From JAJZMA01 sp021850405 (GTDB lineage Bacteria > Chloroflexota > Dormibacteria > Aeolococcales > Aeolococcaceae): DNA of 64,000 nucleotides. Each line of letters opens with the position of its first letter. Position 1 is the stretch's first letter. The stretch lies in contig DAHXLU010000109.1 of assembly GCA_027365835.1 (NCBI GenBank), positions 4,221 through 68,220 of the forward strand, in the 5' to 3' direction. Made by a program: the position numbers and the translations under genes. This document shows positions 8,243 to 16,837 of this stretch, piece after piece. Below the pieces are notes generated by a model. That model was not told the origin of the DNA. It did not search any database and worked only from the letters and a program-made list of their open reading frames with translations.

Positions 8243-8851
8243 GTGCTACGCTGTGCCTGTATTGTTGACAATCAGGAGCGCGGCGCATGTGGCCTTCCCA
8301 CCGCCTCGGGTTTCTGGCACTGTTTGGCTGTAGTTTGCATCTCTGTAACCCCGGTCCCGGCCAGCGATCTGTGTCCTGCAACCGGAGCTGCTCCCACTAA
8401 GCGTTTTTGTGTCACCCGGCAGCAACCTGCAAGAGGAGAGTTTCCAGTTACCGGTCTGGCGAGGGTGCATGCAACTCCGGCTGATTTTCTCATGTCGGGA
8501 ATGGAACTTACCATAGGACTAAACGACATACCGGTTGTTTCTCAGCAACAGGAAGAGCGGATTGCACTCCACTACCCCATTACCCAGGATCCATTCCTGC
8601 AGCGCAATGTGCATCCGCCTGCGCCTCCATGTGCAGCGGGCGCCGTGCTTGCCGTGTTCAACGCGAACTACCTTCTTTCCCCTCAGACGACTGCATCGAA
8701 GCGGACCCTCATCTGGATTGTCGACATTTACGCACGTGATGTTTTTTACGTCCCTGCCGGCAATATTGGGGGATATAGCGAGATATTCAGCAACACACTC
8801 GTCTGGGTCGACGCAACCAACGGCCAGATCGTGAGTGCAACGGGCGGATAG
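8243..8851 (+). CDS. hypothetical exported protein
   Basis: A 202-residue frame of unknown function. The C-terminal half looks real: alternating strands (GAVLAVFNANYLLS, TLIWIVDIYARDVFYV, NTLVWVDATNGQIV) resemble the layout of PepSY-like extracellular domains ending in a ValAspAlaxxGly turn, but I would not assign the family. The N-terminus is doubtful. The GTG at 8243 has no ribosome site, while an out-of-frame ATG at 8287 has a good one (CAGGAG) and codes a signal-peptide-like MWPSHRLGFLALFGC that soon runs into a stop. One frame change near 8310-8340 would join the two. Either the start is poor or the N-terminus is frameshifted. Confidence 0.5.
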   Translation: MLRCACIVDNQERGACGLPTASGFWHCLAVVCISVTPVPASDLCPATGAAPTKRFCVTRQQPARGEFPVTGLARVHATPADFLMSGMELTIGLNDIPVVSQQQEERIALHYPITQDPFLQRNVHPPAPPCAAGAVLAVFNANYLLSPQTTASKRTLIWIVDIYARDVFYVPAGNIGGYSEIFSNTLVWVDATNGQIVSATGG

Positions 8852-9045
8852 CGACCCCCGGTCGAACTCAGCCCAGCATTTCTGCTGCTCGCACACATTG
8901 GCTCCAAAACTGGCCCTGCGGCCTACGGGTCAGGGATTGGTTGATTGCCCCGTTACTTGCCTGGCACAGTGTCCATGCTCGCCCGAGGCGGGTTTCCAAA
9001 TGGCGACGCGGACCATTTTGGTAAGGGGTGGCAGGCAGGTAAGTC

Positions 9046-10035
9046 ATGCTGGGTTGTATCGTAGGCTGCATGCTCCCAGCTTCTCCACTGTTTCTGGTCT
9101 GCGGTGACGAGTCGGTGCTGGTGCGGGCTGCGGTGGGGCGCTGGCGCACTGAATGTGGTGCGCTTGGACTGGATCTGGAGCTGCTGGATCACCCTGCCAG
9201 TCTGGGGGCTCTGACCACTGCGCTTACTGAAGGCTCACTCTTTGCCGAGGAGAGGGCGCTGCTGGTCAAGGATTTCACCTATCTGCTGGAAAAAGGCAAC
9301 AAGGGAGCTGCATCCCTTGAGCAACTGGTCCGTGCACTGCATGGGAGACCAGAAGAGCTTGCTGTCTGTTTTTCTGCCAGCTTGCTCCCCGAGAGCCATC
9401 CACTGGTAAAAGCAGTGCGGGAGCTTGGAGGAAAGGTTGAGAGATGCGAAAAGATGAAGGGGCGTGCACTCACCGCATGGGCAGAACAGCTGCTTCGGGG
9501 AGCATCCTTCACTCCTACACCGCAGGCCCGGGCTGAACTGCTGGGGCTCGCCAGTGAGGGCGCAGAGCTCTTCTCAAACGAGGTTGCAAAGCTGGAGTCT
9601 CTCTTTGCTGGGCAGTCGGTTGGGGTCGATGAGATTCGTCGCTACGTGAGTCTGGAGGGAGGTGCAGAGGCATGGCAGCTGCTCGACGATCTTTGCCGCA
9701 GCCCTGGCGATGCGATGGGTCGCATGGAGCTGCTTCTTTCGCGGGGCAATGCTCCAGTCCAGCTGCTGGGATCGCTTGCGCTCCAGGTACACGATCTTCT
9801 TGCAGTCGCCTCTGCCATCGCATCCTCACCGCCAGGAGGGGCAGCGCAGCTTGGGATGCCACCATGGAAGTTCGAACAGGTGAGCAGGCTTTCAAGAAAA
9901 GTGGGGCTCAATCGGGCCCAGCGATGGCTGGCGCTCCTCCATTACGCTGACCTGGCATCCAAGCGCGGAGATGCTGAGCCACAGGCAGCCTTGCAGCTGG
10001 CGCTGGCTCAGATGGCCCAGTCACTGGGGGCCTAG
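9046..10035 (+). CDS. holA: DNA polymerase III subunit delta
   Basis: HolA, the clamp-loader subunit that opens the beta sliding clamp. The 329-residue protein has the usual layout: an N-terminal AAA-like domain with FLVCGDESVLV, the conserved LFAEERALLVKDF around residue 70, the middle helical region and a C-terminal collar domain (NAPVQLLGSLALQVHDLL and LLHYADLASKRGDAEPQAALQ). ATG 9046 follows GGCAGGTAAG; ATG 9070 is an alternative without a ribosome site. It converges on rpsT, a common bacterial neighbour of holA. Confidence 0.92.
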   Translation: MLGCIVGCMLPASPLFLVCGDESVLVRAAVGRWRTECGALGLDLELLDHPASLGALTTALTEGSLFAEERALLVKDFTYLLEKGNKGAASLEQLVRALHGRPEELAVCFSASLLPESHPLVKAVRELGGKVERCEKMKGRALTAWAEQLLRGASFTPTPQARAELLGLASEGAELFSNEVAKLESLFAGQSVGVDEIRRYVSLEGGAEAWQLLDDLCRSPGDAMGRMELLLSRGNAPVQLLGSLALQVHDLLAVASAIASSPPGGAAQLGMPPWKFEQVSRLSRKVGLNRAQRWLALLHYADLASKRGDAEPQAALQLALAQMAQSLGA

Positions 10036-10181
10036 TCAGTGCGGACCAGAAGGCCCTGGTAAGGTCTGTCAGGCTCCTGGCTGTGGCCAGCGAATAGAGC
10101 GTTGGCCTCGCACGCCGTATCCAGTACCTGGTCCAGTATGGACGGAGTGGCAGTGAGCGTCCTGTCCCCCCTGAGGCCGGG

Positions 10182-10640
10182 TCAGGCTTTTTTCGCAGGC
10201 GCCTTGGCGGGTGTTTTCCTGGCGGTGGAGGTGGTCTTTTTTGTCGTAGCGCTGGCGGTTGTCCTTGTTCTGGTGCGCACTGCTTTTGCCGCAGCTACAG
10301 GTTTGCGTACTGTCCTGCCAGCCACCTTTGCGGTAGCCACCTCAACTGCATCGGCATCTCCCTCAGCAGCCTTCATGATCGCTGCTATCTGTGCCATGAG
10401 CCGACTCTTGCGACGGGCGACATTGTTCCTGTGGAGGATTCCTTTCTCTGCTGCCTTGTCAAGGGAGCTCACTGCAGTTATGAGCTGTGCTGTCAGCTCG
10501 GAGGCAGCGGCAGTTCCTGACACAGCCAGCTTGCGCACCGTTGCCACCCGTGTACGCACGGCGGATCGTACCGTACGGTTGCGAATATGTTTTGCCTCAT
10601 TGGCACGGATACGCTTCTTTGCTGAACGGGAATTGGCCAC
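10182..10640 (-). CDS. rpsT: 30S ribosomal protein S20 with long basic tail
   Basis: Residues 1 to about 86 are canonical S20, the 16S-binding helical bundle: MANSRSAKKRIRANE, RNRTVRSAVRT, LDKAAEKGILHRNNVARRKSRL. The protein continues for about 65 more residues rich in Lys, Ala, Thr and Arg (TRTRTTASATTKKTT, ARKTPAKAPAKKA), so at 152 residues it is nearly twice the usual length. The tail resembles histone H1-like or mycobacterial HupB-like tails. GTG start with CAGGAG eight bases upstream. A short CCTGA/TCAGG hairpin overlaps the stop codon on the coding strand. Confidence 0.95.
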   Translation of the reverse strand: MANSRSAKKRIRANEAKHIRNRTVRSAVRTRVATVRKLAVSGTAAASELTAQLITAVSSLDKAAEKGILHRNNVARRKSRLMAQIAAIMKAAEGDADAVEVATAKVAGRTVRKPVAAAKAVRTRTRTTASATTKKTTSTARKTPAKAPAKKA

Positions 10641-10787
10641 TTATTCTCCTGGTGTGTTTTTAGGCAGAAACTCTCCATCCTGGGGCGCCTGCCGGTCCTG
10701 ACTACCTGCAAAGTATATCAACTCGATCCCCCGCACACAGTTATCGCGGATGGTATGCACTGCGGCAGGGTGTGTCACCATAATCCC

Positions 10788-11666
10788 ATGCTGGTGGTTC
10801 CCGCTTACGCCAAGCTCAATCTGTCGCTGGAGATCCGGGGAAAACTGCCAGGCGGCTGGCATGACCTGGATTCGCTTGTGGTTCTGATTTCTATCCGGGA
10901 TCTTGTGGGAATCTCACTGCAGCCGTCGCACAGGAACCCCTCAGAGCCCGGCCCTCCCATCCAGCTCACAGGGCCGTTTGCCTCCCAGGCGCCAGCGGAT
11001 GCTACCAATCTGGCCGCCCAGGCGCTCCGCCTCGGGACTGCGGGTCGACAGGCGGAGGGAGAGCTGCAAGTCAGCTGGCTCCACAAACGTATTCCCGCCA
11101 GGGCTGGCCTTGGTGGAGGTTCATCAGATGCCGCAAGCGTCCTTTTTGCGCTGGCTCCTCCAGAGCGGTTTTCTACGGACGAGTTGCTCTCACTTGGCAG
11201 TGATGTTCCCCTCTTCCAGTGTGGGACCGCAGTGAGAATCCGTGGGCGGGGGGAGAAAGTTGTGCGTGTACGGGCTCCAGCCATCTGGTTTGCAATTGCC
11301 GTTGCCGGTACGGTAGACACGGGCGCTGCCTTTGGCATGGTGCAGCCCGCAGATTTGTCAGATGGGAGTCGAACTACCAGACTGGTGGAGTTGCTTGCAC
11401 GTGGGGAGGTTGACCCCTCCCTGATGGGCAGCGCCCTTGAACGAGCAGCGATTGCGACGGCTCCTGAAATTGGTGCAAAGCTCAAGCGTTTGCGTCAGGA
11501 TGGCGCGTCATGGGCAGTTACAGGCTCGGGGGGCGCAGTGTTTCTGGCGTCTTCGAAAGAGGCAGAGGCCAGGGAGGCATGCAGGAAGGCGCAGGCGCTG
11601 GGCCTTCCTGCGTGGGTGGCCCAGGCGCTGGGCTACGCCTTGGCCGGCAGCCCGGGGTTTGGCTGA
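10788..11666 (+). CDS. ispE: 4-diphosphocytidyl-2-C-methyl-D-erythritol kinase
   Basis: GHMP kinase of the non-mevalonate isoprenoid pathway, phosphorylating CDP-methylerythritol. The AYAKLNLSLEI opening, the ATP-binding IPARAGLGGGSSDAA, the SDVPLFQCG motif and a late GSGGAVFLA (TGSGxxxF equivalent) are all visible. ATG 10788 places the conserved AKLNL eight residues from the start as usual; ATG 10755 is in frame and would add 11 residues. It is followed closely by murT and gatD; the isoprenoid lipid carrier link to cell-wall synthesis fits. Confidence 0.93.
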   Translation: MLVVPAYAKLNLSLEIRGKLPGGWHDLDSLVVLISIRDLVGISLQPSHRNPSEPGPPIQLTGPFASQAPADATNLAAQALRLGTAGRQAEGELQVSWLHKRIPARAGLGGGSSDAASVLFALAPPERFSTDELLSLGSDVPLFQCGTAVRIRGRGEKVVRVRAPAIWFAIAVAGTVDTGAAFGMVQPADLSDGSRTTRLVELLARGEVDPSLMGSALERAAIATAPEIGAKLKRLRQDGASWAVTGSGGAVFLASSKEAEAREACRKAQALGLPAWVAQALGYALAGSPGFG

Positions 11667-11737
11667 GGCGGCATGGGAAAGGCTATTTTGGCAGGGTACA
11701 CCGTGACGGTCTGGCGTCTGTCATCGTTGGACCTGCA

Positions 11738-13222
11738 GTGATTGCACAGAATTCGCTTCGGACAGTAGCAGCGGTAGCTGCAGGGAAGGCAGCTGGAGCT
11801 GCAAGCCGCCTGCTGGGCCGGGGAGGAGGAACCACGATTCCCGGGGATGTTGCCCGTGCAATCGACCCTGGGATCAACCGTGCGATTTCAGGTGGTTTGC
11901 GCCGGGGATGTGTAGTGGTCACCGGCACGAACGGAAAAACGACGACTGCCGGGCTAATCACTGCTATCTGCCGGCAGGCTGGCATCTCTGTTGTTTCCAA
12001 CTCTTCTGGCGCCAATCTGGCTTTCGGTGTGACGGCAGCTCTCCTGGCAGACTGCACACTCTCAGGGGTCCCGGTCAGTGAGATGGGAGTATTTGAGGTG
12101 GATGAGCTTGCGTTTCCGGGTGTGGTTGCCGAGCTGGAGCCGTCGTGTGCAGTAGTGCTCAACTTTCTGCGTGACCAGCTGGACCGATCTGGTGAGCTGA
12201 ACAGTACGGCAGCGGCAGTGGGCAGGGGTATCTCCAGGCTTGGCAAGCAGACCCGCCTCGTAGTCAATTGCGACGATCCATCGGTCGTCGCGCTTGTTCC
12301 GGAAGGCGTGGCAGCAGTCACCTTTGGAGTGGATGCCAGGTCGGTCATGTCGGCCTCCCTGCCCAGGGTGGCAGATGCACGCTTTTGCCCGAGATGCCAG
12401 CGCAGGATGGAATTTTCTGGCGTCGTGCTGGCACACTGCGGTGACTATCACTGTCCAGGTTGTGGATTTGTGCGCCCACAGGCGCAAGTGTCTGCAGCGT
12501 TAGTAGACGCAGATGTGGACCAGATGGACGTTACGCTTGGGGATGGATTGCATCTGCAGTGTCAGATTGGCGGAGTCTATAACGTATACAACGTCCTGGC
12601 TGCAGTGGCAGCGTGCAGGCAGCTCGGTGTCCCAGATGACGTGATTGCAACGGCGCTGCATGACTTTGTACCTGTATTTGGGCGCCAGGAGCAGTTTTTG
12701 CTCGATGGAAAGCAGTTCCGCTTCTTTCTTGCAAAAAATCCCACCGGCATGGACGAGGTGTTTAGAACAACCATTGAATCGGGGATCTACCACAACTATC
12801 TGCTGGCGCTAAATGACGGCATAGCAGACGGGAGAGATGTCTCATGGATCTGGGATGTGGACTTTGAGCGGCTGGCAAGCTCTGCACCAGACCTTGTTGT
12901 GGTCTCGGGCTCGCGGGCCATGGATCTGGCACTGCGCTTGAAGTACGCTGGCATCAGGAGTGGGACCGTCCTGGTAGAGCCGGATCCGGAAAAGGCGATG
13001 GCGGTTTCCTGCCAGCGCGCGCAGGATGACCGCATTGCAGTCATCCCCACCTATACAGCCATGCTCTCGCTGCGGCAGGTTGTGGAGCGGCGCGGGGCAG
13101 TTGGGCGGTACTGGGCGGCGCCTGCAGCGAAGGGGGTGCCTTTGCCAGGTAACACACCTGATGCAGCGGTTACTGCTGCGCCAGGTGAGCAGCCTATTCC
13201 CGGAGGGAAAGTACATGGCTAG
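11738..13222 (+). CDS. murT: lipid II isoglutaminyl synthase subunit MurT
   Basis: Mur-ligase-like subunit that with GatD amidates the alpha-carboxyl of D-Glu in lipid II. The ATP loop VVTGTNGKTTTAGL, the central Mur ligase core (FEVDELAFPGV, VLNFLRDQLDRSGE) and the MurT-specific Cys4 zinc ribbon (CPRCQRRM...CPGCGF) are present, then the DUF1727 C-terminal domain. GTG 11738 (MIAQNSLRTVAAVAAGKA) puts the start at the usual place; the open frame extends further upstream into ispE but without a convincing start. The stop overlaps the gatD start (ATGGCTAG). This pair marks Gram-positive-type or related lineages. Confidence 0.93.
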   Translation: MIAQNSLRTVAAVAAGKAAGAASRLLGRGGGTTIPGDVARAIDPGINRAISGGLRRGCVVVTGTNGKTTTAGLITAICRQAGISVVSNSSGANLAFGVTAALLADCTLSGVPVSEMGVFEVDELAFPGVVAELEPSCAVVLNFLRDQLDRSGELNSTAAAVGRGISRLGKQTRLVVNCDDPSVVALVPEGVAAVTFGVDARSVMSASLPRVADARFCPRCQRRMEFSGVVLAHCGDYHCPGCGFVRPQAQVSAALVDADVDQMDVTLGDGLHLQCQIGGVYNVYNVLAAVAACRQLGVPDDVIATALHDFVPVFGRQEQFLLDGKQFRFFLAKNPTGMDEVFRTTIESGIYHNYLLALNDGIADGRDVSWIWDVDFERLASSAPDLVVVSGSRAMDLALRLKYAGIRSGTVLVEPDPEKAMAVSCQRAQDDRIAVIPTYTAMLSLRQVVERRGAVGRYWAAPAAKGVPLPGNTPDAAVTAAPGEQPIPGGKVHG

Positions 13223-14006
13223 GATGGAGGCAACTGCACGTCCTCTCAGGATTGGTCATCTGTACCCAGATCTCATGAACATCTATGGCGATTTGGGTAA
13301 TGTGATTGCCCTGCGCAACCGGGCGGCCTGGAGGAACATTCCGGTCGAGGTGGTGGAGCTGGGTGAAGGCAGCTGGGACGCTCGGGAAGTGGATATCTTT
13401 TTTATCGGTGGCGGGCAGGACCTGGACCAGTCGCGGATGTACCTTGACCTGCTGGGCAAGCGCAGCCAGCTGGTGTCGGCAGTAACTTCCGGTGCAGCGA
13501 TCCTGGCTGTCTGTGGCGGATACCAGCTGCTGGGGCATGCATACAGTGATGCGCATGGAAAGGTGCTGGAGGGGATAGGCCTTATCGATGGCACAACTAC
13601 AGCAGGTGAGGGACGCTGGATAGGCAATGTAGTGGTTGAGGCAGGAGAAGCGCTTGGTCTGGGCCCGGTTCCCCTGGCCGGATTCGAGAATCATGGCGGC
13701 AATACCTGGCTGGGCAGCGGCGTCGCCCCCCTTGGCCGGGTACTGGTTGGGGGAGGAAACAACGGTGTGGATGGGACGGAAGGAGCAGTGCAGGGCAACG
13801 TCATCGGGACCTACCTTCATGGATCCTTTCTGCCACGAAATCCCAGAGTGGCAGACTGGCTGCTGGCAGCCGGTCTGCGCCACCGGGACAAGGCATGGAT
13901 CGGGCCGCTGGCCGATCTGGATGACACAGTTGAGTTGGCGGCCCAGCGAAGCGCGGTTGCGATAGCCATGGCTGAAAAGGGAAGAAAAGCGGTTGCCCGT
14001 GCCTGA
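13215..14006 (+). CDS. gatD: lipid II isoglutaminyl synthase glutamine amidotransferase GatD
   Basis: Class I (CobQ/CobB-like) glutaminase that supplies ammonia to MurT. HLYPDLMNIYGDLGNV is the GatD-type opening, the nucleophile cysteine is in AVCGGYQLLG (near residue 97), and the catalytic histidine is in GTYLHGSFLPRNP. Start ATG 13215 follows CGGAGGG by eight bases and overlaps the end of murT, so the two are coupled. 263 residues, slightly longer than the typical 240-245. Confidence 0.93.
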   Translation: MARMEATARPLRIGHLYPDLMNIYGDLGNVIALRNRAAWRNIPVEVVELGEGSWDAREVDIFFIGGGQDLDQSRMYLDLLGKRSQLVSAVTSGAAILAVCGGYQLLGHAYSDAHGKVLEGIGLIDGTTTAGEGRWIGNVVVEAGEALGLGPVPLAGFENHGGNTWLGSGVAPLGRVLVGGGNNGVDGTEGAVQGNVIGTYLHGSFLPRNPRVADWLLAAGLRHRDKAWIGPLADLDDTVELAAQRSAVAIAMAEKGRKAVARA

Positions 14007-14226
14007 CCGGGATGCCCGCCGCGTGCGCAATAGGGTGAGCGGCCCGGCAGCGCCCGCATCCGGTGTGGAGCTTTTGGCTCCTTCCCCTGGAAGAGCCATT
14101 GCCGCTCATGGAATGTGGCCTTTGCGGCATCATGGAGGAAGAGTCGCAGCGGTTTGGCCCCACCTGGAGGGTGTGATGGAGCCCAGGCCGCTGTTATCTG
14201 GGGCAGATTTCAGATAAGGAGTTAAC

Positions 14227-15021
14227 TTGGTTCTTGTTGGCACTCCCAGGTCCGCTGCGGCAACCGGACCCAAGCATGTAAGGGCGGCCATCTCGTACCG
14301 CAGGGACATCGGCAACGAGCTCTGGGTGGTACGCGTCCGGCCAGAGGTGCCCATTCCGTTTGTCCCCGGGCAGTACGCCACTCTTGCGGTACGGGATGGC
14401 GACCGCATGATTGAGCGACCCTATTCGATGGTGTCTGCTCCCCACGAGGAGGAGCTTGAATTCTTCCTGGAAAGGGTAGATTCCGGGGCGCTCACTCCCC
14501 AGCTCTATGACGTGCCAGAAGGCGGAGAGGTCTGGATCCGGCCGCGTGCCAAGGGGCTGTTTCTGCGTGGCCTGTCAGGTTTTGATGCTCCAAGGATGCT
14601 GGTGGCGACAGTCACAGGCATTGCTCCGTTTCTGAGTTTTATCAGGCACATGGGAATGCTTGCTGCTAAAGGAGAAGACTCAGTGGAGGATGCGCAACCA
14701 CTTCTGGTGCTGCATGGTGCCAGCAACAGTCTTGACCTTGTGTACCAGGAAGAGATGGAGCACTGGGCAGCAACGCTGCCCAATCTTGCCTATGTTCCAA
14801 CCGTAAGTCGTCCCTGGGCAGAGCCGTCATGGACCGGAGAGGTCGGAAGGGTGGAGGATATCGCGCGGAAATATCTGGATCAGGCTGGGCTGGAACATGC
14901 AGCTGTGGAGATCTTTCTCTGCGGCAACCCCCAGATGGTTGACAAGATGCGGCAGCTGATGGTGCGCGCCATGGTTCCAGACTCCCATGTCAAGGAGGAG
15001 CAGTACTGGCGGGAAGACTGA
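14227..15021 (+). CDS. ferredoxin-NADP+ reductase-like flavoprotein
   Basis: A 264-residue FAD/NAD(P)-binding reductase. The FAD motif RPYSMVSAP (RxYS) lies near residue 66, the beta-barrel FVPGQYATL before it, the pyridine-nucleotide loop TGIAPFLSFIRHM near residue 130, and the C-terminal CGNPQMVDKM near residue 240. This matches the bacterial Fpr-type reductase, moving electrons between NADPH and ferredoxin or flavodoxin; no fused [2Fe-2S] domain is seen. TTG start with AAGGAG five bases upstream. The 220 bases between gatD and this gene hold only two very short frames (see findings). Confidence 0.88.
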   Translation: MVLVGTPRSAAATGPKHVRAAISYRRDIGNELWVVRVRPEVPIPFVPGQYATLAVRDGDRMIERPYSMVSAPHEEELEFFLERVDSGALTPQLYDVPEGGEVWIRPRAKGLFLRGLSGFDAPRMLVATVTGIAPFLSFIRHMGMLAAKGEDSVEDAQPLLVLHGASNSLDLVYQEEMEHWAATLPNLAYVPTVSRPWAEPSWTGEVGRVEDIARKYLDQAGLEHAAVEIFLCGNPQMVDKMRQLMVRAMVPDSHVKEEQYWRED

Positions 15022-15293
15022 GTCTTGATCCCTGCAGCCTTGTGTATATGCCAGGCCCGGACTCTCCCGTACATCCCTTACACTCGCAACATCAAGGGAC
15101 AATGCAGACCTGGCACAGCAGTATCTGTCTGTTGCAGTGCGCAAAAGAGCCTGCAGAAGGCAGCACTCCTCTCCTGTGAGTGCGCGGGCGGAGTAGCGTC
15201 ACAGCGTTGGCCCCAGGTGATGGCAAGCTGGTACCATGGCCGGGTAGTCTGGAGATGCTCCAGTTTGTCAGTTAACTGTTCTAGAGGAAAGAC

Positions 15294-15590
15294 ATGCTCC
15301 ACGTTATAGCTTTCATTGTTATTGGCCTGGTGGCTGGGTATTCACTCGCTTCCTACCGCAAGATAGACACATCGGCCTATACCTGGCCCGTCATTGGCGG
15401 TGTCGTTGGCTCGCTGGTAGGCGGCTTCCTCTGGCTCAAGATATTTGGTGTACTGTCATTTGTTGGCAAGTGGGGATCGCTTGTTTTTGCCATAGTCGTG
15501 GCGGTGGCAGTCTGCTGGGCAGTGCTGACCAGGTTTTCTGCCGGCTCATCAACGCCATCTTCCTCCTCACCCCCTCCTGCTGCCAGTTGA
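15294..15590 (+). CDS. small membrane protein, GlsB/YeaQ-like
   Basis: 98 residues with three hydrophobic segments (about 3-19, 31-52, 57-80) rich in Gly, and a Ser/Pro C-terminal tail. The first segment IGLVAGYSLASY and the Gly-rich second segment fit the transglycosylase-associated (GlsB/YeaQ/YmgE) family, stress-linked membrane proteins of unclear function. ATG start after TCTAGAGGAAAG. The 270 bases before it hold no gene I can support. Confidence 0.65.
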   Translation: MLHVIAFIVIGLVAGYSLASYRKIDTSAYTWPVIGGVVGSLVGGFLWLKIFGVLSFVGKWGSLVFAIVVAVAVCWAVLTRFSAGSSTPSSSSPPPAAS

Positions 15591-15612
15591 TCCTGGCCCG
15601 GGCGGGCCAGGA
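15591..15612 (+). terminator. strong GC hairpin directly after the small membrane protein
   Basis: Perfect 9-bp stem TCCTGGCCC / GGGCCAGGA with a 4-base loop, beginning immediately after the stop codon. No T-run follows. It is the strongest simple hairpin I found in the window. Confidence 0.55.
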
Positions 15613-15854
15613 GCGCCAGGGCGCTGACCGGTACTCTGTCTGAGGCAGGGAGCCACGGTGCCGACACCAGGGCCACTCTGTGGCTTTCTGGCCGCGTGCC
15701 TTGCAAGGCGAGGGCTGGCAGGCTGGCGCTCGGCCCTGGGGCAGGTGCGTGCGGCAGAACCAGCAGGGGTATGGGAGCTTCATAATCTGGTTTTGCGCAG
15801 TGGTTGGCGCACAGCGGGCCGCGGTAGCTGCGGTTTTTTCAGGAGGTGCACGGC

Positions 15855-16832
15855 ATGGCTGTGGATGGAGTGGTAGTTGGAGTGGATCTTGGGGGAACCT
15901 CCATTCGTGCCGCGGTCGCGACCGGTGCGACCAGCCACGAGGAGGCTGTTGTTGGAGCCACGCCTGCTGCCCAGGGTTCTGACGCCGTTGTCGACGCTGT
16001 GGCTGCAGCTGTCCGCAAGGCAGCAGCTGGGCGTCCGCTTGCTGGCATGTCCATTGGCATTCCAGGACCACTCAGTCCTGCTGAGGGGATCGTGTACAGC
16101 GCCCCTCATCTTGCTGGCTGGGTCGACTTCCCCGCTCAGGCGGAGCTGGAACGGCGCCTTGGCTGCCCGGTTTCGATTCACAACGATGCAAGCCTTGCCG
16201 GGTACGCTGAGTTTGTAGCTGGGGCAGGCCGCAATAGCGACCCTATGCTCTTTATTACTGTCAGCACCGGGATAGGCGGGGCACTCATCTGCGGCGGTGA
16301 GCTGGCGGTGGGGGCTGCTGGAACCGGGGGTGAGGTGGGACATATGGTGATACAGAAGGGTGGTCCCACCTGTGCCGAAGGGCATCCGGGATGTCTGGAG
16401 GGCATCGCCTCAGGGACAGCCATTGCCAGGCAGGCGCGTGCAGCACTTGAGAAGGGAGAGCCGAGCTCTCTTTTGGGGGTTGATCCAGTGACGCTCAGTG
16501 CGGCAGATGTGGGATCCGCTGCAGCTGCAGGAGATCCACTTGCACTATCCCTGTACGCAGCGGCAGGAGATGCTGTGGGAGAGGCGATTGGGGGCCTTAT
16601 AAACCTGCTCAGCCCTGAGGTGGTGGTGGTTGGGGGGGGGCTGATTCATGCTGGGGATCTGCTGTTTGGTCCGCTCCGGAGCGCTATTCCCAGGATTGCC
16701 TTTCCTGTGCCGTATGCGCGGTGCCGGGTTGTCGAAGCCGGTCTTGGCACCGATGCCGGTCTGGTGGGTGCTGTCGCCTGGGCTATGAAGATGCATTCAG
16801 GGGACATGGCCGGTACCGCAGGCGTATCCTGA
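15855..16832 (+). CDS. ROK family sugar kinase (glucokinase-like)
   Basis: ROK kinase of 325 residues. The ATP phosphate loop GVDLGGTSIRAAV opens the protein, the sugar site VSIHNDASLAGYAE and TVSTGIGGALICGGE are intact, and the zinc region GHMVIQKGGPTCAEGHPGCLEGIASG follows. The usual CxCGxxGCxE reads CAEGHPGCLE here, so the second cysteine is Glu. Without an N-terminal helix-turn-helix it is a kinase rather than a ROK repressor; glucose is the likeliest substrate but unproven. ATG 15855 has AGGAGG eight bases upstream. The aldo/keto reductase starts five bases after its stop. Confidence 0.88.
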   Translation: MAVDGVVVGVDLGGTSIRAAVATGATSHEEAVVGATPAAQGSDAVVDAVAAAVRKAAAGRPLAGMSIGIPGPLSPAEGIVYSAPHLAGWVDFPAQAELERRLGCPVSIHNDASLAGYAEFVAGAGRNSDPMLFITVSTGIGGALICGGELAVGAAGTGGEVGHMVIQKGGPTCAEGHPGCLEGIASGTAIARQARAALEKGEPSSLLGVDPVTLSAADVGSAAAAGDPLALSLYAAAGDAVGEAIGGLINLLSPEVVVVGGGLIHAGDLLFGPLRSAIPRIAFPVPYARCRVVEAGLGTDAGLVGAVAWAMKMHSGDMAGTAGVS

Positions 16833-16837
16833 TCCAC

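Noticed and set aside
10090..10140. tRNA-like stretch (AGAGCGTTGGCCTCGCACGCC)
   Set aside because: No T arm (no GTTCRA) and no acceptor pairing could be found.
13194..14099. 301-residue minus-strand frame opposite gatD
   Set aside because: Shadow of a clear gatD gene; no motifs and no plausible start context.
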